The position numbers and the translations under genes are program-made. Below, piece after piece: positions 1 through 4,540 of a stretch of DNA of 7,303 nucleotides (its first letter is position 1; every line of letters starts with the position of its first letter). Under the pieces are notes generated by a model. That model saw nothing but the letters and a program-made list of their open reading frames with translations. It was not told the DNA's origin and did not search any database. The stretch covers positions 1 to 7,303 of the forward strand of contig CAMBYA010000114.1 of assembly GCA_945872035.1 (NCBI GenBank), in the 5' to 3' direction. The DNA is from Rhizobium sp. Q54. GTDB lineage: Bacteria; Pseudomonadota; Alphaproteobacteria; SMXS01.

Positions 1-32
1 AGCCGGATCTTGATGGTGGTCGGCTTCGCCAT
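1..32 (-). CDS. rpmG: Large-subunit ribosomal protein L33, N-terminal fragment
   Basis: Only the first ten full codons and part of the eleventh are in the window. Read on the minus strand from the ATG whose complement is at 30-32, they give MAKPTTIKIR(L), the usual start of alphaproteobacterial L33, a protein of about 55 residues in the 50S subunit. A Shine-Dalgarno AGGAG lies eight bases upstream of the ATG, and a promoter sits further back (79-106). The gene is divergent from pnuC and runs off the left edge. The match is short, but it is nearly diagnostic for this family together with the clean start signals. Confidence 0.82.
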   Translation of the reverse strand, partial: MAKPTTIKIR

Positions 33-78
33 GTTAACGACTCCTAGTTGCGCAAGGCGCATCGATTTGAAGGGCGCG

Positions 79-106
79 ACCATAGCGCCAGAAGCCGGCA
101 AGTCAA
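79..106 (-). promoter_or_regulatory. Sigma-70-type promoter for rpmG
   Basis: On the minus strand TTGACT (complement of 101-106) is followed after 16 bases by TATGGT (complement of 79-84). This is a good housekeeping promoter of the alphaproteobacterial kind, with a strong TTGAC -35 and a looser -10. It would start transcription near position 72 and give rpmG a leader of about 40 bases. Position, strand and spacing all fit a strongly expressed ribosomal protein gene. Confidence 0.65.
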
Positions 107-161
107 GCGAGGAGTAGCACGGCGGCCGAGGTCACAATGCTGATTTCAATCCGCATCGTCT

Positions 162-179
162 GTGCAACTATCTTTGCAC
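162..179. repeat. Inverted repeat GTGCAA-N6-TTGCAC upstream of pnuC
   Basis: Two perfect 6-base arms (162-167 and 174-179) flank the hexamer ctatct. The dyad has the size and shape of an operator for a dimeric repressor, and lies 43 bases before the ATG proposed as the pnuC start. A weak plus-strand promoter can be drawn through it (TTCAAT 145-150, 18 bases, TATCTT 169-174), which would put the repeat over the -10. The regulator is unknown; I do not recognise it as a published NrtR, NiaR or NadQ site. A dyad of this length can occur by chance in a gap this size. Confidence 0.35.
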
Positions 180-221
180 GGTTTGGCAGGAGAGGCGAGG
201 GAGACGGCCCTGGGATTTCTG

Positions 222-806
222 ATGGAGATGCTTGAGAGCCGGACCATCGAGATCGTCGCGGCTTTGCTCGGGCTGGTCAATGTGGCGCTGGTGGTAAGGC
301 GGTCGATCTGGAACTACCCGTTCGGGCTGCTCATGGTCGCGCTCTACGCCTGGGTGTTCTTCGGCGAGAAGCTCTACAGCGACGCTCTCCTTCAAGTCTA
401 TTTCTTCGCCATCCAGCTCTACGGTTGGTGGCACTGGCGCCAGCGGCAGGATGACCGTGGACTGGTCCTAGTCGCGCGCCTGTCGTCGTGGGCCGTTGCG
501 GGATGGCTGGTCTGCGGGCTAGTCGGCATCGCCGTCTGGGGCACCTTGATGCACCGTTTCACTGATGCCGCCTATCCGTTTTGGGACGGCTCGGTCGCCG
601 TGCTGAGTGTGATCGCCCAGTACCTGCAATCCCGCCGCTATCTCGAAAGCTGGTATTTCTGGATCGTGGTTGATGTGCTGGCCATCGCCCTGTTCGTCGT
701 CAAGGGGCTGGTGCCCACCGCCGTGCTCTACGGCATCTTCCTCGTGCTTTGCCTGCTGGGGCTGCGGTTTTGGCGCCGTGCTGCTGACGGCGGGGCAGCC
801 GCATGA
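222..806 (+). CDS. pnuC: Nicotinamide riboside transporter PnuC
   Basis: An inner-membrane facilitator for nicotinamide riboside, feeding the NadR-like enzyme encoded next. From the ATG at 222 the protein has 194 residues and is mostly hydrophobic helices. PnuC landmarks are visible in order: WNYPFG (30-35), QLYGWWHW (65-72), the YPFWDG loop (118-123) followed by a helix ending in RRYLESWYFW (138-147), and a last helix before a basic tail. The frame stays open upstream to a GTG at 162, which would add 20 residues. I prefer 222 because the extra residues are not PnuC-like, the GTG has no Shine-Dalgarno and lies inside an inverted repeat, and known PnuC proteins begin close to the first helix. 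The ribosome site before 222 is weak (GGGA at 212-215), so the start is less certain than the function. The last bases overlap the next gene as ATGA. Confidence 0.9.
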   Translation: MEMLESRTIEIVAALLGLVNVALVVRRSIWNYPFGLLMVALYAWVFFGEKLYSDALLQVYFFAIQLYGWWHWRQRQDDRGLVLVARLSSWAVAGWLVCGLVGIAVWGTLMHRFTDAAYPFWDGSVAVLSVIAQYLQSRRYLESWYFWIVVDVLAIALFVVKGLVPTAVLYGIFLVLCLLGLRFWRRAADGGAAA

Positions 807-1804
807 CGAAACGAGGCTTCCTGCTGGGTAAGTTCCTGCCGCCGCATGCCGGGCACGTCTTCATGTGCGAGACGGCGGCGCTCCTGTGCGACCAATTGAC
901 CGTCCTAGTCTGCTCGATCGATGCCGAGCCCATTCCTGGCGCTCTTCGCGCCGCTTGGATGGCCGATCTGCTGCCCGGGTGCCGCGTTCTGCACATGCAC
1001 CGCGAGATTCCGCAGGAGCCTGCGGACCATCCCGACTTCTGGGCCATATGGCGCGCCGCCATCCGTGAATTCCATCCAGAACCGATCGACGAGGTCTACG
1101 GATCGGAGCCCTATGTCTTCCGGCTCGCGGCGGAGCTGGAGGCCAGCCCGATCCTGATCGATCCCGAGCGTGAGATATTCTCGATAACGGGAACCGCGGT
1201 GCGGGCCGATCCGGTGCGTCACTGGGACATGATTCCCGGCCCGGTACGGCCCTATTTCCAGAAGCGCATCTGCCTGACCGGGCCGGAAAGTACCGGCAAA
1301 TCGACACTGGCCACCCGGCTCGCGGCGCACTTCTCGACCCGTTGCATGCTTGAATATGGCAGGGCCTACGATGTCCATTACCGTCAGGGCAGCGGCTGGG
1401 AGTTGCGGCATTTCGTCGATCTGGCAGTGACGCACATGGCCATGCGCAAGGCGCTGGCGAGGAGCGCCGGCCCGTTGTTCTTCGAGGATACCGATCCGCT
1501 GCAGACCGCCGTCTGGTCGCTGATGCTGATGGATAAGATCGATCCGGCGTTGCAGGCGATCCTCGATACCATGGATAGACCCGATCTCTACCTGCTGTTG
1601 TCGCCGGAGGTCGCCTGGGTTAACGACGGCACGCGCTATTTCGGCGACATGCGCGAGCGTGTGAGGTTTCACGGGTTCTGCGAGCGGCTGCTTCGGGACC
1701 ATGGCTTCCGGTTCGAGACCATCGAGGGTGGCGACTGGGACGACCGGTTCCGGCATGCTGCGCTCCTGTGCCAGCGCATGGCTGATATTCCGCCCGGCCA
1801 TTAG
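803..1804 (+). CDS. nadR: NadR-type bifunctional NMN adenylyltransferase / ribosylnicotinamide kinase, no HTH domain
   Basis: A cytoplasmic 333-residue enzyme of NAD salvage, predicted to phosphorylate nicotinamide riboside to NMN and join NMN to AMP from ATP, giving NAD+. The N-terminal half is a nucleotidyltransferase: GKFLPPHAGH (9-18) carries the paired histidines H15 and H18 of the HxGH site, and ITGTAVR (128-134) matches the second ISGTxxR-type motif. The C-terminal half is a P-loop kinase: Walker A GPESTGKST (160-168), EYGRAY (184-189), an EDTDPLQT segment near 208-215 and a WVNDGTR lid segment near 272-278, as in NadR kinases. The enterobacterial NadR (about 410 residues) begins with a DNA-binding HTH domain; this protein starts directly at the nucleotidyltransferase, so it is probably purely enzymatic. 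Its ATG overlaps the pnuC stop as ATGA, implying translational coupling and joint function. Confidence 0.9.
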   Translation: MTKRGFLLGKFLPPHAGHVFMCETAALLCDQLTVLVCSIDAEPIPGALRAAWMADLLPGCRVLHMHREIPQEPADHPDFWAIWRAAIREFHPEPIDEVYGSEPYVFRLAAELEASPILIDPEREIFSITGTAVRADPVRHWDMIPGPVRPYFQKRICLTGPESTGKSTLATRLAAHFSTRCMLEYGRAYDVHYRQGSGWELRHFVDLAVTHMAMRKALARSAGPLFFEDTDPLQTAVWSLMLMDKIDPALQAILDTMDRPDLYLLLSPEVAWVNDGTRYFGDMRERVRFHGFCERLLRDHGFRFETIEGGDWDDRFRHAALLCQRMADIPPGH

Positions 1805-1836
1805 ACCGGCCCCGGCTCCCGCCTATGTTCAGGATG

Positions 1837-1896
1837 GCTAGGACGACCTGGCGTTTCATCGACATCGTGGGGACGGCCCCGCTACGACCGAAGAGG
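1837..1896 (+). promoter_or_regulatory. Guanidine-II (mini-ykkC) riboswitch in the sugE leader
   Basis: Two short hairpins precede the SMR gene. Hairpin 1 (1837-1852) has a 6-pair stem, including one G-U, closed on the tetraloop ACGA (1843-1846). Hairpin 2 (1867-1882) has a 6-pair stem, including one G-U, closed on ACGG (1873-1876). A 14-base linker separates them. Paired hairpins with GG-ACGR-CC tips are the defining feature of mini-ykkC RNAs, which bind guanidinium through the two loops and typically control Gdx/SugE exporters. The Shine-Dalgarno AGAGG (1892-1896) lies ten bases after hairpin 2. GACCT (1845-1849), from the loop and 3' arm of hairpin 1, is complementary to AGGTC (1894-1898) over the ribosome site, so ligand-stabilised hairpins could free the site for translation. 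The structures are seen; the switching mechanism is inferred. No covariance search was run. Confidence 0.85.
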
Positions 1897-1902
1897 TCTG
1901 CG

Positions 1903-2223
1903 ATGGGATGGGTGTATCTGGGCCTTGCGGGGCTGTTCGAGATCGGCTGGGCGCTCGGGCTGAAGCAGTCGCACGGCTTCACCCGGCTGTGGCCGTCGGT
2001 GTTCACGGTGGCCAGCATCGTCATCAGCCTGGGGCTGCTGGGGCTGGCGCTGCGGCATGTGCCGTTGGGCGCGGCCTATGCGGTGTGGAGCGGCATCGGC
2101 ATCGTCGGCACGGTGGTCGCGGGCGTGGTGCTGTTCGGCGAGCCGGCCACGGCGCTGCGGCTGGGCTGCATCGGGCTGATCGCCTGCGGAATCGCCGGGC
2201 TCAAGCTGCTATCTTCTAGTTGA
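1903..2223 (+). CDS. sugE: SMR-family guanidinium exporter Gdx (SugE)
   Basis: A 106-residue inner-membrane protein of the small multidrug resistance family, of the SugE/Gdx branch, which exports guanidinium in exchange for protons as a dual-topology dimer. Four hydrophobic helices fill the sequence. The N-terminus (GLAGLFEIGWALGLK, 7-21) carries the essential glutamate E13 and W16. AAYAVWSGIGIVGT (58-71) is the conserved third-helix stretch, and LFGEPAT follows before the fourth helix. The frame is open back to an ATG at 1825, but that would translate through the riboswitch hairpins and add 26 unrelated residues. The ATG at 1903 has AGAGG six bases upstream and aligns with the family start. 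The guanidine-II riboswitch supports guanidinium export over general drug efflux. The 3' end overlaps the convergent gene by 8 bases. An older name is quaternary-ammonium resistance protein SugE. Confidence 0.93.
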   Translation: MGWVYLGLAGLFEIGWALGLKQSHGFTRLWPSVFTVASIVISLGLLGLALRHVPLGAAYAVWSGIGIVGTVVAGVVLFGEPATALRLGCIGLIACGIAGLKLLSSS

Positions 2224-2623
2224 GCGGCGCGTCGTCCTGCCAGCACTGCTTGATGGCGTTGCCGACCGCTTCCCAGTCTTCGCAGTCAATGGGACCGGCG
2301 CAGAGGGCGGGATCGGCCCTGAGCTTCTCCAGGTCGGCGGCGGCGCTGCCGCCCACCTTGGCGCGGCCGGTGCGGCTGTCGATCAGGGCGAAGGTCATCT
2401 CGTCGGCCTCGTGCGGGACCACGGCGTAGTCGCCGCCGGGAAACACCAGCAGATCGCCGCCCTCGCAGGAAAACTCGCCGTTCTGGTCCCAGGCGCCCAG
2501 CGGACCGGCGCGGTAGCTGCCGGCCCAGGCGGTCGCGGGCAGCAGCACGGCCAGCGCGCAGCAGATCGCGACCGGTGCGCAGCAGATCGCGACCGGTGCG
2601 CAGCAGATCGTGAATCGTGACAT
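2216..2623 (-). CDS. Small exported protein of unknown function
   Basis: A 135-residue protein I cannot assign to a family. The start is the ATG complementary to 2621-2623, preceded by GAGGAA at good spacing. A longer frame to 2668 adds 15 arginine-rich residues without a ribosome site. The N-terminus looks like a Sec signal peptide: short basic n-region, a long apolar stretch including the repeated heptamer ICCAPVA, and a likely cut after ATAWA (residue 34). The mature part of about 100 residues is acidic and holds four cysteines (in FSCEGG, ALCAG, IDCEDW and KQCWQDD), suggesting two disulfides in the periplasm. The segment LLVFPGGDYAVVPHEADEMTFALID looks like beta strands; the C-terminus looks helical. 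It converges on sugE with an 8-base overlap. The periplasmic location is inferred from the signal peptide only; the twin cysteines could instead hint at lipidation, but no clear lipobox is present. Confidence 0.75.
   Translation of the reverse strand: MSRFTICCAPVAICCAPVAICCALAVLLPATAWAGSYRAGPLGAWDQNGEFSCEGGDLLVFPGGDYAVVPHEADEMTFALIDSRTGRAKVGGSAAADLEKLRADPALCAGPIDCEDWEAVGNAIKQCWQDDAPLN
2556..2610. repeat. 21-bp tandem repeat, about 2.6 copies, inside a signal-peptide coding region
   Basis: Copies at 2556-2576 and 2577-2597 are identical over 21 bases (GCGCAGCAGATCGCGACCGG plus T), and a third copy matches for 13 bases (2598-2610). Because 21 is a multiple of three, the repeat is translated on the minus strand as an in-frame heptamer, ICCAPVA, in the apolar core of the signal peptide. 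Copy-number change would lengthen or shorten that core without a frameshift. The perfect identity points to a recent duplication. Confidence 0.9.
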
Positions 2624-2647
2624 TCGTCGTTTCCTCGGTCGGCCCCG

Positions 2648-2664
2648 CTGGACTTGCGGTCCAG
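2648..2664. repeat. Inverted repeat CTGGAC-N5-GTCCAG in a divergent intergenic region
   Basis: Perfect 6-base arms (2648-2653 and 2659-2664) flank ttgcg, between the divergent exported-protein gene and the three-gene operon. A loose plus-strand promoter can be drawn here: TGGACT (2649-2654), 18 bases, TATCAT (2673-2678). The dyad would then cover the -35, a common operator position. The promoter match is weak and the dyad short, so this is only a candidate control site for the operon beginning at 2745. Confidence 0.3.
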
Positions 2665-2744
2665 ACACTTCCTATCATGCCCGCTCATTCGCCGGACGGG
2701 AAGGGGAGAGCCGTGGTCCCGCCGGCAATCAGCAGGAGAGACCC

Positions 2745-3173
2745 ATGCCACCAAGGGATCCGAAAGCCCTTACCAACCTTCGCATCATCATCGCGCTTTA
2801 CAAGGCGTTCGAGGGCGGCACGCGCCAGCATGTCTGGGACGGCTATGACCTCTACCTGTCCGAGGAAGGCACCTACAGCCTGACCGGTTTCCCGACCATG
2901 ACCAAGGCGCAGGTCAAGGAGATCCTGTTCAGCGACATCGGCGGCAACGCGCCGGTAGTGAAGATCGTCCCCAAGCTCGGCACCCAGGAAGCCATCGACG
3001 ACCTGGTGTTCTTCGAGCATGTGGACAGCTATCGCGACAAGAGCGGCGCCGAAGTGCTCAGGCTCCCGGTGTGCAGCGTGTTCACCCTGAAGGGTGGCAA
3101 GATCCGCAAATGGGTCGATTACTGCGACCCGCGCGGCCTGCTGGAACTCTACGGCGACCGGATTCCGTCATGA
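2745..3173 (+). CDS. Limonene-1,2-epoxide hydrolase-like / NTF2-fold (SnoaL-like) protein
   Basis: A 142-residue cytoplasmic protein with a cone-shaped alpha+beta NTF2-like fold. The C-terminal half resembles limonene-1,2-epoxide hydrolase: FFEHVDSYR (89-97), LPVCSVFTLKGGKIRKW (107-123) and VDYCDP (124-129) match the TERVD, GVFxLxxGKI and WRDYFD segments. LEH uses an Arg-Asp pair (RVD) plus a later Asp. Here both aspartates are kept (D94, D125), but histidine (H92) stands where the arginine should be, and the Asn of LEH's Tyr-x-Asn water-binding pair looks to be Leu (Y44-S-L46). It may be a hydrolase, isomerase or dehydratase with altered chemistry, or a non-catalytic ligand binder. Start: the ATG at 2745 has AGGAG six bases upstream; the open frame back to 2610 adds unrelated residues. 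The stop overlaps the next start as ATGA. First gene of a three-gene operon. Confidence 0.75.
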   Translation: MPPRDPKALTNLRIIIALYKAFEGGTRQHVWDGYDLYLSEEGTYSLTGFPTMTKAQVKEILFSDIGGNAPVVKIVPKLGTQEAIDDLVFFEHVDSYRDKSGAEVLRLPVCSVFTLKGGKIRKWVDYCDPRGLLELYGDRIPS

Positions 3174-3892
3174 AGCCCGTCGTCCTCGTCGTTGGTGCGG
3201 GTGTCGCCACCGGCGGCGCCATCGCCAAACGCTTCGCACGCGCCGGCTACACCGCCTGCGTCGCCCGGCGCAACGTGGACAAGCTGAACCATTTGGTCGG
3301 CGAGATTGTCGCCGAGGGCGGCACCGCCCATGCCTACGGCGTCGATTCGACCGACGAGGGCCAGATGGTCGACATGGTGGCGCATATCGAGCGCGAGGTC
3401 GGCCCCATCGAGGTGGCGGTCTACAACGCCGCGATCGGCACCCATTCGCCCATCGCCCAGCATTCGGCGGCGGATTACGAGCGGGTCTGGCGGGTCAACG
3501 CCTTCGGCGCTTTCCTGATGGGCCGCGAGGTGGCCAAGGTCATGGAGCCGCGCGAGAAGGGCACCATCCTGTTCACCGGCGCCACGTCGGCGCTGCGCGG
3601 CAAGGCCAATTTGGCGGCGTTCTCGGGGTCGAAGCACGCGCTCCGGGCGCTCGCCCAGTCCATGGGGCGCGAGCTGTTCCCGAAGAACATCCACGTCGCG
3701 CATGTGATCATCGACGGCCCCATCGATACGCCGCTGATCCGCAAGATGATGCCCAAGGTGTTCGAGGAGCGCCCCGCCGACGGCGTGCTCGCGCCCGAGG
3801 CCATCGCCGACACCTATTTCGCCATTCACTCGCAGCACCGCAGCGCCTGGACCCACGAGACCGAGCTGCGTCCCTGGAAGGAACCCTGGTAA
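3170..3892 (+). CDS. Atypical short-chain dehydrogenase/reductase lacking the catalytic tyrosine
   Basis: A 240-residue Rossmann-fold protein of the SDR superfamily. The glycine motif VGAGVATGGAIA (8-19) binds NAD(P), R33/R34 after the second strand suggest NADP preference, and YNAA (85-88) replaces the usual NNAG. N110 of the catalytic Asn position (WRVNAFG) and K155 are kept. The active-site tyrosine of YxxxK is phenylalanine (F151 in FSGSKHAL), and the serine 13 residues before it is alanine (A138 in FTGATSALRG), with T139 and S140 next to it. I recall a group of SDR proteins with this TGAT...LRG / FxxxK / IHVAHVIIDG pattern, so this is probably an inherited subfamily trait, not a broken gene. 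Its activity cannot be assumed to be a standard alcohol/ketone reaction. Translation is coupled to the preceding gene (ATGA), and the stop overlaps the following ATG by one base (TAATG). Confidence 0.85.
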   Translation: MKPVVLVVGAGVATGGAIAKRFARAGYTACVARRNVDKLNHLVGEIVAEGGTAHAYGVDSTDEGQMVDMVAHIEREVGPIEVAVYNAAIGTHSPIAQHSAADYERVWRVNAFGAFLMGREVAKVMEPREKGTILFTGATSALRGKANLAAFSGSKHALRALAQSMGRELFPKNIHVAHVIIDGPIDTPLIRKMMPKVFEERPADGVLAPEAIADTYFAIHSQHRSAWTHETELRPWKEPW

Positions 3893-4482
3893 TGGGCAAG
3901 ACCCTCGAATTCTTCTTCGATTTCATGAGCCCGCCGACCTATCTGGCGTGGACCCGCATGCCCGGCATCATCGAGCGCACCGGCTGCGAAGTGGTGTGGC
4001 GGCCCATGCTGACGCTCGGCCTGTTCCAGCTCACCGGCAACCGGCCGCCGATGACCGTGCCCAACAAGGGCAAGTATGGCGGCATGGATTTGCAGCGATT
4101 CGCCCGCCGCTACGGCGTGACGCTCAACCCAAATCCGCACATGGCCGAGGTGAAGATCGTGCCCGCGCTGCGCGGCGCGCTGGTGGCGCAGGAACGCGGC
4201 GAGTTCGAAGCCTACGCGAAGGCCATGTTCGAGGGCATGTGGCTCAAGAGCCTCAACATCGGCGCCGACGATGTGTGGCCCAAGCTGCTGCAGGAAGCCG
4301 GATTGGACGTGGCGGCCTACCAGGCCGGCATCGCCCGCGAGGACATCAAGGACCAGTTGAAGGCCAACGTCCAGGAAGCCGCCGACCGCGGCGCCTTCGG
4401 CGCGCCGACCTTCTTCGTCGACGGCGAGATGTTCTGGGGCCAGGACCGGCTGGATTTCGTGGAAGAGGCGCTGAAGCGGTAA
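3892..4482 (+). CDS. 2-hydroxychromene-2-carboxylate isomerase / GST-kappa family protein
   Basis: A 196-residue DsbA-fold, glutathione-dependent family protein. The N-terminus LEFFFDFMSPPTYLAW (5-20) is the first thioredoxin-like strand and active-site turn; S13 corresponds to the serine that activates glutathione in NahD-type isomerases. KGKYGGMDLQRFARRYGV (59-76) and the PALRGAL stretch (91-97) lie in the helical insert. GAFGAPTFFVDGEMFWGQDRL (167-187) is the conserved return to the thioredoxin fold, with cis-proline P172 and the FWGxDRLDFVEEAL ending. The best-known relatives isomerise 2-hydroxychromene-2-carboxylate in naphthalene breakdown, but most genomic homologues have unknown substrates, and no ring-cleavage dioxygenase or aldolase is visible here. 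The start is set by TAATG overlap with the SDR stop and AAGGAA eight bases upstream. Last gene of the operon; a cis-trans or ring-opening isomerase role using glutathione is inferred. Confidence 0.88.
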   Translation: MGKTLEFFFDFMSPPTYLAWTRMPGIIERTGCEVVWRPMLTLGLFQLTGNRPPMTVPNKGKYGGMDLQRFARRYGVTLNPNPHMAEVKIVPALRGALVAQERGEFEAYAKAMFEGMWLKSLNIGADDVWPKLLQEAGLDVAAYQAGIAREDIKDQLKANVQEAADRGAFGAPTFFVDGEMFWGQDRLDFVEEALKR

Positions 4483-4490
4483 AGCTGGTT

Positions 4491-4516
4491 GTCATCCGGG
4501 CGAAGGCCGGGATGAC
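4491..4516. repeat. REP-like 26-bp intergenic palindrome
   Basis: GTCATCC (4491-4497) and GGATGAC (4510-4516) are perfect arms. Inside them GGC (4499-4501) pairs with GCC/GG (4506-4508) around the loop GAAG, with one mismatch (4498/4509). Similar GTCATCCC...GGGATGAC palindromes are scattered between genes in many alphaproteobacteria. It sits just after the stop of the three-gene operon and before the convergent SDR, so its RNA hairpin could also protect or end the upstream transcript. No T-run follows, so it is not a classical intrinsic terminator. Confidence 0.7.
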
Positions 4517-4522
4517 AGTTGA

Positions 4523-4540
4523 GCGGGTTTAAACCCCCGC
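4523..4540. terminator. Possible bidirectional terminator dyad between convergent genes
   Basis: GCGGG (4523-4527) can pair with CCCGC (4536-4540), and the centre holds a perfect 12-base palindrome GGGTTTAAACCC (4525-4536). It overlaps the stop codon of the minus-strand SDR. The GC stem is short and there is no clear T-tract on either strand, so termination here is a guess based on position between convergent genes. Confidence 0.25.

Noticed and set aside
33..221. TPP or NAD+-II type riboswitch upstream of pnuC
   Set aside because: I looked for the conserved TPP core (CTGAGA and its partner segments) and for a pnuC-type NAD+-II fold and saw neither; only the inverted repeat at 162-179 stands out.
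905..1801. Long minus-strand open frame opposite nadR
   Set aside because: High G+C creates long antisense frames; this one has no recognisable motifs while the plus strand encodes a clear NadR-type enzyme.
1825..1902. Extended N-terminus of the SMR gene from the ATG at 1825
   Set aside because: It adds 26 residues unlike any SugE/Gdx, has no good ribosome site, and runs through the two riboswitch hairpins; the ATG at 1903 has AGAGG at proper spacing.
3149..3856. Minus-strand open frame opposite the operon SDR
   Set aside because: Composition (Arg/Gly/Asp/His rich, no motifs) marks it as the antisense shadow of the SDR.
3094..3891. Long fusion frame joining upstream sequence to the HCCA-isomerase homologue
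   Set aside because: The upstream part is an arginine-rich shadow of the SDR and LEH-like genes in another frame; the family starts at the ATG at 3892.
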